From Rhodocollybia butyracea (lineage: Eukaryota > Basidiomycota > Agaricomycetes > Agaricales > Omphalotaceae), in the NCBI GenBank assembly GCA_015501585.1, contig JADNRY010000007.1, positions 744,001 through 808,000 on the forward strand: a stretch of 64,000 bases of DNA, read 5' to 3'. Within the stretch, counting starts at the first letter, position 1; the number at the start of each line of letters is the position of its first letter. The position numbers and the translations under genes were made by a program. Of the stretch, positions 9,450-21,185 are shown one piece after another. The notes beneath the pieces were generated by a model, which did no database searches, was not told the origin of the DNA, and saw only the letters and a list, made by a program, of their open reading frames with translations.

Positions 9450-12400
9450 CTCCCCCTTGACTGGCGTCTAGGCCAAGCATCGTAACCCATTGCCTATGCA
9501 TTGTCCTATGGAGTGGCTTCATGAATATGTCAGCGACGTTTTCTTTGTTGGACACGTAGATGACGTCGATGAGGCGTTTGACTATACAGTCACGGATGAA
9601 GTGTTCCCAAATCAAAATGTGCTTCATCTTGCTGTGAGCGTGGGGGTCATGTGTACATGCGACCGTTCCTTGGTTGTCGCAGAACAAGGAAGTGGGAGCT
9701 TGCTGGGGAAATCCCAACTCGGAAAAGAAGTTTCTAAACCAGAGGACGTCTTTTGCGCAGTGAGTTGTGGCCAAATATTCGGCCTCACATGAGGATAGCA
9801 CGACAACCGATTGCTGTTTTGAGCTCCAGGAGAGTGGGGAGCCGTTCATGATGATGATGAATCCTGAGACAGATTTCCAACTTTCACCCATACCCCAGTC
9901 GGAGTCAGACAGCGCCCAAAAAAACGGGTAGCGTACCTTCTTTCGTCCTAGCCATAGAGAGAAAGAGATCGTCCCTTTGAGGTAACGGAGGAGGTGCTTT
10001 GCTGCGGTGACATGTGTGGGCCCATAGGTGGCCATGAATCTTGCGAGTTCCCGCACAGTGTAGGCGATGTCCGGTCTGGTGCAAGTGCACAGGTACATGC
10101 TCTTCCCGACAACGGCAGTGTAAGGAAAGGATTGTACTTTCATTTCCTCCTCCGGAGCAAGATGCTCCGTTGAGGAGAAAAGCCAAGTACCAGGGTCCAT
10201 AGGAGTTGAGACTGGCTTGGATTGTTCGAATCCAAACTTGCGGAGGATCGATTCGATGTAAGCGTGTTGGTCAAGGTGAATAGTTCTGTTTTCTCTATCA
10301 CGGGTTATGCCGCAACCAAGGTGGAAGGCTGGTTTGCCATTGTCTGTTATGTCAAATAGGGATTCGAGTTGGTGAATGACTATGTCTGATTCAGCGGGAG
10401 GTATTGAGCCGATGAGCATGTCATCAACACTTGTTGTTATTATGGATTTGCTGTTGCCTTTAAAGTGGACGTAGACACTCCAATCGGATTTGGTTTGTTT
10501 GAATCCAATGGATTCAAGTTTGGTATTGAGTTCTAAGTACCATTGTCTCCCCGATTGCTTAAGGCCATATAAGCCTTTACGCTATTTGGGTATTTATGTG
10601 TAGGTATGCAAAAGGTGCTATAAAACAACCTAACAAAAACACTACCGCACCTAACCAGACTATTGATATGTAAGGGAGCGAGGGCGGGTTGTCAGAGATT
10701 CCCCGAGGGAAAGCTTTGTAATATCGGATGTACGCGCGCGACTGCTCCAGGTTCAAGACTGTAGCGCTAACGTGGGTAACTAAGCTTAGACAACTCTTAG
10801 AACTAAGTCGAGAGAAGCCTAGTTGGGGTGTACGAGTGTATGAGGGAACCAGGTGTGTATGTCCAAATCAATTAACCAAAACCAAAACCAATACAACGAA
10901 ACTAAGATTCTCCTAGGCAAACTCTGGCTCTAGCTAGAATAGTAATCTCGAGGTTTGTCAACAACCCTAGGCAAACTCTGGCACTAGCTGCTGTGACGCC
11001 GTAAAGTCCTCGACCAAACTCTGGGCCAAGCTACAATATTGTGAGTGAACTTAATCACTAGGAACTTGTACCACAATCTTAGTGGCTCGTCTAACTTCGT
11101 GAAGAAGTCAACTAAGGAACCCTCACTCTGGAGCCAAATAATCCCTTACTAGAAGCCGTCCCCTCTAAGGAAGCAACTAGATTTGAGTCGATCTGGAGTT
11201 CGAGAGAACTCTACACACTTAAATTCGATCAAGATATAAATGGGCTTTGCGAAGCGCGTGAAGTTTATTACTTTCTTAAGATAACCAAGTCAGGAGGCGT
11301 CACGCTACTGATCCCGTGGGGACGTTCTACGGAGCACTGGTCTTAGCAGTCAAGTTGAGGGCAAGAAACTTGTCTTATTGAATAAATATATCTGGCTTAT
11401 ATACTGAGTAGAGAGAGTTTAATACAAAAAATAGATGAAACAGATACGGAGAGAGACGGAAAGAGAGTGGAACAGAGGAATCTGGCTTGGAAAGGAAACT
11501 CCAGCCTATATATGGTACACACAATAAAGAAATAGTCCATTCTTGGGTATATATCAGAGGTAAAATATGATTTCGTGAGGATTAACATAGTTTTAGAGTG
11601 TTTTGATCCGAGCGAGGTTTCTCCGATTACTCCACAATTCTCCGGGGTCAGGAGTACCTTTGCGCTTCATGATCACTCGCCGCCCGGTTTCCCTTGGGTG
11701 AGTTTCATTCTATTCCTCGGATAGTTCTGTCCATCCTGAGTGTGATTAACATTCTCTCGAGAAGGCCTGTTATCTAGCTTTCCAACGACACCACCTATGA
11801 TAATCTCGAGCAACTGCGCTGAGTATGTACAAGTGATTCCCGATAGTTGGCTTTAACGGATAAGACCTCCCGTGTATGATTTCTAAGATCATATAAAACG
11901 TTAGGTGAGGGTCTAAGGCATGTTCCTGCAGGGTTAGAATGAGGGTTAAGAATATCTAACCAGGCTAGAGGCCTGCAAATAACACAGAGAACAGAGAATA
12001 GCAGATGACTAAATGATATTACGCGCTCGCATTACGCATTGCGCATTACGAAGTTTTGTGCGGGTGCGATTGCCATCAAATGTTTTGATTTGCCAAGGCT
12101 ATCCCGGCGCGTAGCTTTCCGTAGGACCGCTAAGTATGTTTCTACCGTCCTCACGGTTACGACTGGTGCCGCAAATAGACCTCTACGGTTTCCCTCGGGA
12201 TTGTTCTGGTCCATTGTTATGGACTGTAAAGTCCACATCTTAACATAGCTCGTTGGGGGTCTTAGTGCGAGGGATGCCTTCCCTCATAATTCCTTCCCTC
12301 GAGTAACGCGTTGGCTTAGTACTTATCCCGCTTCGAGATGTCCTGTAGTTTAGAGAGTATGCACTCTTGGGTATAACTAGATTGACGATCTAGCGTTACA

Positions 12401-13950
12401 TCTCCGGACAGCCCAGGTAACCTCGCTAGCTTGGCTCTAGGCTACGCTTGTGGGCGTACCTTCACGGCTCGCTGAGTATTATTGTTAAGTTCTTTGCCTT
12501 GGCAACAGCTATCACGCTCGGGCTCTGTATAACTCTCTTATTGCATTGTATAACACGTACAAAGTGTCAAAATGTACGGTTACACACCTTAGGCCGATTT
12601 TAGGCCTAATAACGCAGTCACCAAAAGCCAGAACCGGTACCAGTAGGTTTCTTCATATAAATTTCTTCATTGAGTGGACCGTTGAGATACGCGGTTTTGA
12701 CATCGATCTGGCAAAGCTCCATGTTGTGTTCTGCTACGATAGCGAGAACGGTGCGGATGGATTCCCACCTGGCTACAGGAGCAAATGTGTAGTTGTAGTC
12801 TTGTCCGGAAATCTGAGTGAAACCCTTTGCGACAAGACAGGCCTTGAATCTAGAGATGAGACCATCACGGTCTCTCTTTATTTGTAGTACCCATTTACAA
12901 CCAACGGGCTTGCGGTTTGGCGGGATGTCCTCGACTTCTTCATAGACTCCTTTCACCTTCAGCGATTCGAGCTCCTCGTATATCGCAGCAAGCCAGTGAG
13001 ACCAGTAAACAGAGGATTTCGCATGTTGGATAGAAAGGGGGTCTTTTTCAGAAGGGTCGTCGATTGGATCATGGAGAGCAGCTCCTACAAAGGATTCGGC
13101 GTTGACAAAAGATTGTGTGAGCAAATGTAAATCATTTGTTGTACATTCAACCTCTATTTCATTGTTGTCGGGGGAGTTCAGAAGTTGCATGAGAATAGGG
13201 TTGGGTGCTCCAGTCATAGAAGTAGCCGTGACAAAGTTAACACAGTGACGAGCAGGAAGGCGCGTGGCACGTTCAGAACGTCTAGGTCAACCGTCGGCCA
13301 TAGGGACGTCGCCATCAGCATCTTTTAGCTCAATGCGTTGTAAATCTCCAGAACTCATAGTTTGAGAGGGATTACTGCAGAGTAAGTTTTTAGTAGGTTA
13401 TAGTTTTAGCGACGTCATTGCATACACTTTTGGCTCAATGCGTTGTTTTTCTCTTGGACTCTCTATGGTCGGGGAGGAAGGACTGCAGAGTAATATTTAG
13501 ATAGGGTTTATAGGAAGGGACGGTGTACATGCCTTAGCTCTTCTCCGTGAAGATCTACATCTGAAGACATTGTCAATTCAGAGGGCGGTCTAACAGGAAG
13601 GAATTAGGGTTATCACGGAGGAGTGAGACAATGCATGTACTCATCAGAGCCTTTGTTTAGTGGTAAGGATATGCGCTCTTCTAAAAGACGAGGATCATCG
13701 TTGAAAGAAGGCGTTGTTTGGAGATGAAGATCATCCCAGAGGATTTCTGAGAGCGGTGGGGATGGCAGGTTTTGTGGAAAGCCGTGGAATTCCACATCTC
13801 GACGCGCTCGTATGGTTTTCGAGTTGGGGAACCAAATTAAGTACCCCTTGGAATCGGGAGAGTAGCCGACAAATCTTCCTGGGAGAGAGTGCGCCGTAAA
13901 TGGGACTTGTTTGGCGCTTCCTCCAAAGGCCGATCTAAACCAGCACAAGT
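9424..13950 (-). pseudogene. decayed copia element 2 pol, split by an insertion
   Basis: The RNase H and C-terminal RT half lies at 10578-9424 (VDDMLIGSIPP; ALSDSDWGMGESWKSVSGF; SSCEAEYLATTHCAKDVLW; CDNQGTVACTHDPHAHSKMKHI; ENVADIFMKPLHR). The N-terminal RT half lies at 13217-12616 (VGCKWVLQIKRDRDG; FKACLVAKGF; YTFAPVARW; QIDVKTAYLNGPLNEEIYM). An integrase C-terminal piece lies at 13948-13613 (PGRFVGYSPDSKGYLIWF; RARRDVEFHG). The element at 10583-12611 sits precisely between the RT halves: if it and one copy of the 4-bp duplication are ignored, both sides are in the same frame, interrupted only by one TGA. Gag, protease and the integrase core are absent to the right, where sequence passes abruptly into the P-like gene. 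It is non-functional. Confidence 0.88.
10583..12611. mobile_element. unclassified TATT...AATA element, copy 1 (2,029 bp)
   Basis: The termini are TATTTGGGTATTTA and TTTTAGGCCTAATA, which form an imperfect inverted repeat (TATT-T/A-GG). The flanks carry the 4-bp duplication ACGC (10579-10582 and 12612-12615). A second copy at 55375-57204 is nearly colinear, apart from about 200 bp present only here (about 11890-12080). Most differences between copies are CpG to TpG/CpA. The interior is non-coding with tandem motifs (cctaggcaaactctggc twice near 10913 and 10967), an AATAAA and a tatata box. It could be a solo LTR with unusual ends, a non-autonomous DNA transposon, or something else. No transposase or RT is encoded. 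Confidence 0.85.
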
Positions 13951-16900
13951 TCCCAGTCGAGTTCGCCCTTGTCCTGGCCTCTCAAAGGGGGATAATGCAC
14001 ATATTCCAACCTATCTTCGTCGCACTGCAGCTTCGGGTGGTGGTGCACGCTCAGTTACAAAAATTGCTTCCGAGCTATTCAAGCAATTGTTTTGAAACTT
14101 ATCAAGAAATGAAAAGAACGAAGTTCGTGATACTCAACAGCATGAACATCGATGGCAAAACGACCACCGGAATCTCCGTGTTTTTTCTACCCAGTGCACT
14201 AATATATCTCCGACTACGCAAATCAACGAGCGCCAGCTTCCTTGTATGGACTGTACATCTCTGTTGAAACTCCGAGAGTTCAGAAATGCACTGCGAGTTG
14301 CAATGCCTAGCAATGAAAACTACCAACATCTTAATAAAGAATACCACAACGAGATACTCGGAGAACAGTATGCAAAGGTCAAAGGAATGTCGGAGCTTCT
14401 TAATGCGACGGTAAGTCTGTCTTGTTGTTTTATATGATCCAATGTATTGAATATCCAAATAGGATAATAGCGAGAGTTCCATTTTTGTGAATTTTGCAAA
14501 AGGGGCTTTACAAGGCAAATATGACAACCACGATGTTTTCCTTGGGCTTGTGAAAGCCATGACCCAAAAAATCAATCAAGATGAGTGTGGTGTGGGGATG
14601 CAGAATTTTTATTACGCTCCAGCATGGGATGAGTTCACACAGATTGTTCGTATACACAGTCCAAGAGCTCACGATTTTCTGGTGAAGCATTTTCCTGCTT
14701 GAACTTCACAAAATATAAGGTAAATTGCTATTCTCTACCTCGAGAGATTTTACTAAAGTTCAACCTCATAGAACACATCACTCAAAGGTGCCTAAGTTGC
14801 CAATGACTGCTGACAATCCCGAGGTTTTCTTGCATGTGAAGAAACACTTGGACTCACTTGACTATACTGGTCCAGTAGGCCTTAGCTGTGATGACACCAA
14901 AGCATTCAGCGCGCTTTGTCTCTATTGGGATGGTGTCAAGAAGTCGTATGTCTTGGTTGGTGGCACTGATGGTCCAATTTTGGTGCCCAACCCAAAGTCT
15001 GTTACAGACTGACATTTTATCTGTAGGTACGGCTCTGGACTCTTCAATTTCCGCTTCCAAACATGCCACCAGTCATCGTTGCTGCAATACCTATTACCAA
15101 CAAGCTTCCAGTGGACCAACTTCTAGAGCTGCACAAGACTATTGTCTTCGGCTTGCTAGAAAATGGGATCAACATTGTCTCGTATGCATGTGATGGTACA
15201 AAAACAGAACGTGCCATCCAGCAAAGATTTGCTGAAACAGCAGATTCCTTCATCTCCGTTGACATTCCTGGTCCTCGAGAAGGTATATCCGGTCTACGTA
15301 TTCGCATACCAGTTTTCAAGGGTCACCCAATCGCAATGATACAGGATTCAAAACATGCTCTCAAAACCTTTCGTAACAACTTGTTTTCTGGTGCTCGTCT
15401 TTTGGCCATGGGAAATTACACTGCATTCTTCCAACAGATTCATGATCTGGCTTTTGAGGAAGGCTCACCTTTGTACCACTGTGACGTTGTGAAGTTGGAC
15501 CGTCAGGATGACAATGCGGCATCGCGTCTCTTTTCAGCTGCCACACTTGAATTCCTCTCCGAAAATTACCCAACCTACTAGGTACTGCTGCCTACCTATT
15601 TGTATTCGGCGAGCTCTGTGATGCTTACCAGAACCATCACATTGAGCATGCTGAATGAATCAACATGCTTCTCTGTGCTCGATATTTTGTGGACATGTGG
15701 CAAAAGTTCATCGAAAAAGCTCCATGCTACAGGCAACACCAGAACTTTTTAACTCATGAATCAGTGGATATTATCTCCTTCCTTGTTAACGGTCTGATTT
15801 TGCTTATTATCATCCATCGCGACTACTTCCCCCATGTTCCACTTCTTCCCTGGCTACACTCAAGTGAAGCATGCAAGCATTTTTTTGGCATGGCACGTCA
15901 GATAGTGAAGGACTTCACCATGCTAGATTTCTACCAAATGGTCCCCAAATTGCTTCTGCGCCTGCGTGAGGCTGTTTTTAACTCTCGCTCAGATACCAAG
16001 GAAGAGATGACTGCGCGTGCTTCAGGTTACAATCACACATATATCAACATGCAGAAACTGGATATTGTGGCACTAGGACATTTTCCAATGGATATGGAGA
16101 TACAGCGCATCACAAAAACTTATCTCCCTGCTTTCGACAAGTCCTTCCCGCTTCCAATGACAATGACAACATCTCTTGTGATTATGGCGACTCCAACGAA
16201 GAATTTGACCTGGAGATGGAGGAGCTTCAACAGCTAATTCATCTCAATGAACAGCCAGGCTATCATCTAAGTAACAAGCAGCAAGACCGACTCGAAGTCC
16301 TCACAAACGCATCTATCACATTGGCCGTCAATGATCAAATACAAATGTAAGTTTTCCACTGCACTGGTCTTCATTCCACGCCTGAAATTTTTTTTGTTGC
16401 AGTCATTCTTTACCTGAGATCGATGATGATATGTACAAAGAGTTTTTGGCCGAAGATTGTCGTGCTTTGCAAGAACTAGAAGCTCATGCAATCGACATCC
16501 CCAATGTCAATATTGACCAACCAGTGTCGATTCTGGATGAATTTGGGGATTTGTCTTTGCAGTCTCTTATTGCATTGCGAGAAAAACATCAAACTCATCA
16601 CGCTGCGCACTCAGTTCGTACTCACGGCAAAGACTCAACGGTAAAGCCAGAGCAGAGTCTCCGGCGTCAAATCTTGAATGAATTCTATACTCAGCTTTGA
16701 TCCACTCAAGAGCAGGCCCTTACAACTGGTGAAGGATGTGAGACTCGCTGGAAAACCCATGCCGCGGCCCCTGCGCCGGTCCCTCTGACTGGAAACTCAG
16801 CTAATGCATCTGCTGTAGCTGCTTCTGATGCAAAAAAGGTAAGCTTGTTTTCATACTGGGCGATTAAAATAGCTGAGGGGTGTCTAGGCTCTTGCAAAAC

Positions 16901-17404
16901 GGCGCCGGATCTTTTTGAAACATGCTGTTCCCTGTGTTGAAGGCTGCGTGGAAGCTGCCCGCGTTTCGGAGCTACGACCAATCAAAGTCGGCGACTTTGC
17001 CTATGTCTACACTGATTCGGGAATACTTCTCATGCAAGGTCAGTGTAATGCTTTGGTAGAAGCTTGTCTACTAACATGCATTTATCATAGTCCTTACTAT
17101 GTACTCAAAAGGAGGAGGAAAGCATGGAAAACACGCTGCTGTTACAACATCGGTCATTATCTCGGCACTTTCGTATATTGTGGTACAACTCTACGAGCAC
17201 TCACATACTGGCCAATTTCGTTCCACGGCACCAACTTTAACCTCGACATTTCATACTCATGCATTTGCTCTTCTTCCGTCTCATAGAATTCTGACTGTCT
17301 TGTCAAGTCCGGCATTACCTGGGCTGCCGGGACTGATACGTGTACTCCCAAATTCTGCAGATTTTGAGATTTTCAAAGCACTCAACACACAGAAGGGGCT
17401 TTGA
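13950..17404 (+). pseudogene. P-element/THAP9-like transposase gene, decayed
   Basis: Reading-frame pieces in order encode PGLSKGDNAHIPTYLRRTAA and NDHRNLRVFSTQCTN (about 13970-14410), a GT-AG intron at 14411-14462, VNFAKGALQGKYDN (14480 on), GLSCDDTKAFSALCLYWDG (14870 on), PPVIVAAIPITNKLP with YACDGTKTERA and IQDSKHALKTFRNNL (15063-15580), LPWLHSSEACKHFFGMARQ (15850 on), and a C-terminal region (AVPCVEGCVEAARVSELRPI; YSKGGGKHGKHA) to the stop at 17404. The D-D-x-H-x-K-x-RNN and E-x-x-FFG arrangement resembles the RNase H-like core of P-element/THAP9 transposases; that assignment is by pattern memory. In-frame TGAs (14093, about 15656) and frameshifts show decay. The left end abuts copia element 2 directly and no THAP domain is seen. 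Confidence 0.7.
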
Positions 17405-17740
17405 GCATTCCAACTAGCTATGAAAGACTTTACAAAACAAGGAAAAGAGGTGTTACCAGTTCACGAAGAGATGGAATGAAGTACTTTTGTAGATACATAA
17501 TATTATGCCATTCTCTCGGTGATTTTCGACACTTTGTGTGCCCAAAGATGCTCAGAATCACTCAGAAACCCAAAATTCGCGTTCTGGCGCTTTTTGCAGC
17601 CATTTTAGAACCCTCATACAAGTTCGCATCATAGTCGACGAAAATTTGGAGGATTTGGTTCGCATCATAGTGGTCTGTTTCAGGATTTTTGGGATAAGGG
17701 ATCTGGGCCTATAGTCCGGGGTCCTGATCATATCCGCGGA
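17405..17740. other. flank of P-like pseudogene, no gene seen
   Basis: Non-coding. A duplicated phrase ttcgcatcatagt occurs at about 17623 and 17661. The segment near 17567-17612 read on the minus strand (aaaatggctgcaaaaagc) resembles aaaatggctacagaaagc near 18198, a possible decayed inverted terminal repeat. Confidence 0.35.
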
Positions 17741-18790
17741 GTTTTTCAGTTCATCAAAGATCTCGACTGAGGGAGCGGAAGCAACAATGCTGCAGCGCCA
17801 AAATGAAGAGAGCAAATAAATGAAAGAACATTGTTGTTGAATGGAGTATTGGGTGTTCAAACCACTATGGCCAGACATGACCTTGTATTTTGGCCATAAG
17901 CATTTTTCAAGCCCCCTCCCCCCCCCTCTCCCGCCCCTTATATAGCAATTTTTTCCCACCCCTCACAAGCGGCAGCTCCGGCACAAGCCATTGGTCAGCT
18001 CCTAACCTGACTGAGAGTATGCTGTGACTGGTATTAACTAATAGGATGTACCTCTGTGGCCAATGGAAGCACAATAAATATCATTGGAGACTGGGCCATG
18101 CCTATCCATAGCATGTTTGACCACCTGAAAGTGATACAAAATGTAGTTTTTTTGCCTTGGTGGCTGTGTTCTTGACTGTTTTCACCTGGATTTGTGTAAA
18201 ATGGCTACAGAAAGCAAGCTTACATCCCGAAACCACTATTAGAGTGTTGATATATGGGGTCCAAACTTTCGGCCATAAGAAAATTCTAGACTCCCCCCAA
18301 GGTCATGTCGGCGCTTATTTGTTTGAACACCCTTGGGTGCAACTTGGTTGGGAAGCCGTCGTTGGTTTTGAAGGCAGATCCCATACCTTTTATACCACCC
18401 ATTGGTCCTTTCTTCTCGCAATCCCAGATCTTGGAAGCGCGCCTCAGTGCCCAAGAGGCCAAAATGAAGTCAGAGCCAAATTTAATTGTAACCCTCATTA
18501 TCCCTCTATTCCAACATCAATTAGCAAGAAACCAAGCCATCCGCGTCAACTCTTAGAGGGGACTGTCTCAGGCCTATTATTCGGCTCGATAACGATGGAG
18601 CTGGGGTAAATTAAAATCATTATTTCCAAGAAAGGGAAGAGAGAGTTCTCAAAGTTCTCTTCAGAAAAATAAATCTCGATCTCGATTGTTCGTAATCGGT
18701 ACAACTAAGTAAACTACCTGTAGAAATAAATCTACAGTAGATGAGTACTTAGTCTGATGATACAAGGGAAAAAAGAAGCTCAGAGATGAA
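17741..18790 (+). repeat. dispersed repeat A, copy 2, interrupted
   Basis: Homologous to 547-1215 in the same orientation: 17757-17856 matches the left part and 18333-18790 the right part. The two halves are separated by an inverted-repeat insertion (17851-18332). Confidence 0.7.
17851..18332. mobile_element. MITE-like inverted-repeat element (about 480 bp)
   Basis: The left end reads GGGTGTTCAAAC and the right end GTTTGAACACCC, a perfect 12-bp inverted repeat. Homology continues inward (gacatgaccttg at 17873 against caaggtcatgtc at 18299, and ggccataag on both arms). It interrupts dispersed repeat A, where copy 1 has no such sequence. TTGGGTG occurs at both borders, so the duplication length is ambiguous (2 bp TT, or up to 7 bp). 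It has no coding capacity. Confidence 0.65.
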
Positions 18791-19220
18791 ATTGTAAACT
18801 AGCTAGATATAATCAGCTAGATGCCATATGTATGTAATCATAGAAACATATAGAAGGAAAAGAAAATATAACGGGAAGTGCCAAAGCTGGGAATATCATA
18901 CCTGCTTTCAAGTTGTATATATCCATTTTTTGTTGCAACTTGGTAAATACACTGCCATCTCCCTTCTCTGTAGCAAACAAGAAATTCCCTAGCAGCCAAT
19001 GTAGCCAACAATCAGAGGCAAAAGGCTAGCGCGCAGATAGCTGCACATAGCTAGGTTCGAACGCCGAGTGATGTGGGCTTGATCCAAACCGAGCAGATAG
19101 CGTCCAAAATTAGATTTATTCCCTTCTTTTGTCACTTCGTTCAACTCATACTACCCAAATGAGAACATGGACATGAAGACGGTAATGATACCGGCAGCAA
19201 GGTTGGCAACATCAGCATTT
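18791..19220. other. no gene seen
   Basis: AT-rich non-coding sequence. A B-box-like GGTTCGAA occurs at 19055 but no T-stem or cloverleaf surrounds it. Confidence 0.4.
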
Positions 19221-19222
19221 GA

Positions 19223-20300
19223 TCAACGGCGAGTTTTACGACTTGAGGCCAACGAGGAGGATGCAGTGCTGAGTGAGGTGGTCAGGCCATTAATATGAGG
19301 GGTGATATTGACACCAGATGCGCTTCCGGATCGTCCGAGAGTAGCTAAGAGGGTAAAACAATCAATAATCAAGCTTGGCCAAGGGTCGCCTCTCAAATTA
19401 CCCACTGATCTAAGGCGGGATTGTGTAGGATTGTGTCTGTAGAATTCTCCAGAGCATTCAAGATATCAGTAGTGCTCTGGCGTTTCCAGACTCTAGTAGT
19501 AGGAAGGACAATGTCAAAGGAAGAAAAGAGGAGGCAAAGGGCAAAGAAATGACCAAAGATCTACCAAAGAACATCGTTGGTCAGCAGGCTTGGGTGACTG
19601 AGGTATAAATGAGGATTGTCCAACAGACACACATAGACTGATTGTTACTTCTCCACGAGCATCGTTCTCGAATAAATACTCTACATGAGTGAACAGATGA
19701 TGATAAGAACTAGTATACCCCATTTGTTTCCTCAACCTCCTCTTCGATCCAGCATACACAAATGTTGGCTCAGTAAACGTAAAGTGGAGCGGTACCTTTG
19801 CCTTCGATTCGAGCCGTGGGGACTTTTCAAGCAATATGCACTTGAATATACATGGAGGGCCATCATATATAAAATAGAGTCAGATGTGCATTGTTGCATG
19901 AAGGAAGAACACTTGAAGGTCGAAGGTGAAGTATATTGTAACCAGGTTGTCGTACCCCGTCCCGGGTGGCAATGGCAATGGTGTATGCTGGATTACAGGC
20001 TGTATAATAGCTATATAACAGTTGGGACATTTTGGTGATGGGATCGAGCGCCGAATTACCTGTGGAACTTAAAAAATGTTCGATATCCAAAAATGAAGAA
20101 CGGCAAGATTCACGAGACGGTTGAAGTAACGTCCTCGGTAGTAATGATCTCGGTAGTTTTTGAGATAGATTTGGAGGGCTGGTGCAAGCTGGTGCTGAGA
20201 TGACTGATCACTGTTATAATAAGGGTGTAAGAGAGGGCAAAGTTGTCAGTTTGAAAACATGTAGAATACAGCGGTAAAAGCTTGAACAACGTAATCACCG
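19223..20300 (-). other. possible unidentified multi-exon gene or remnant
   Basis: Minus-strand coding-like segments occur in succession: KSISKTTEIITTEDVTSTVS near 20110-20180, SALDPITKMSQLLYSYYTAC and AYTIAIATRDGVRQPGYNI near 19900-20060, FTFTEPTFVYAGSKRRLRK near 19740-19790, and SGSASGVNITPHINGLTTS with a terminal KTRR before a stop at 19223. The Ser/Thr-rich texture and GT/AG candidates between segments suggest exons of a surface or secreted protein. I could not assemble a convincing single model and recognise no family. Confidence 0.3.
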
Positions 20301-21185
20301 AGGCTCAGAACAATCGATAAACGTTAACCGCTGGTCACGATATGGCACTGAAACCTGTGCATATGAAGCACTAGTGTCAGGTTTGGAAATGCGTCTTATC
20401 CCTAGGATGAGATTTTCAGAGGTCTGCCAGGAAATAAGCTTTTGATATGCTCGTCAATTTCGCCGGATACTTACTTTGGACCAGGAGTCCCGCGATATCC
20501 GAGTCTCATACATTATGAGCTTCTCTGCTAGCAAGACGACCTGTCAACTTACTTTTAATCATTCCTAGGAGAAACTTACGTTGAATCCAGGTGCTGATGA
20601 TGATAATCTGAACTGAAAAACCCCAAGAACTTCCAGCACTCATTTTCGAGTATCCAATCCTCAACGATATACCGACAGCTAGCCTCCTTGACGGTTGAAA
20701 TAATACAGCGTAAGCACCAAATATTCGAGTTGCTCCTGAAAGGATAGAGACTCAGAGTACCGGCGTTCGGGGTCGGATGCCTTTTCAGATAGTGGCTCGG
20801 TTCAGAAAAGAGAATGGTATCAATTACAGTTCCTCGTAGGTCATATAGGCACCGGATGCAACCTTGCTTTCAAATATGAAGCTCGGTATGCATGAGAATC
20901 ATGCGGAAGGGAATGAAGGAAAGGGGAGGAACCGGAATAAGTACTGGCATTATCGGGAATTAGAACGTACTTTAGTATATGTACAATGAAAAAAAAGGCT
21001 ATAATGTACTTGGAAAACAAGATACTAGTACAAGACGAAAGCATTTTACAAAACGACAACAATATTAGGATGGAATGATTGCAGTTTTTTTCAAAACATT
21101 GAAAAAGAAAGCGTTTATGACACAACAGCGATATCAACATGATTGCAGAATTCCCAAAAGAGAAGAATCAAAAATTGCATAAAGC
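20301..21185. other. intergenic, no gene seen
   Basis: Short AT-rich ORFs only. The part next to 21186 is the 3' flank of the PP2C gene. Confidence 0.4.

Noticed and set aside
11397..11588. 63-codon ORF conserved in both TATT elements (also 56177-56368)
   Set aside because: Conservation is no better than in the surrounding non-coding sequence and composition is low-complexity; no coding claim made.
19050..19066. B-box-like GGTTCGAAC
   Set aside because: No T-stem pairing and no A box or cloverleaf around it.
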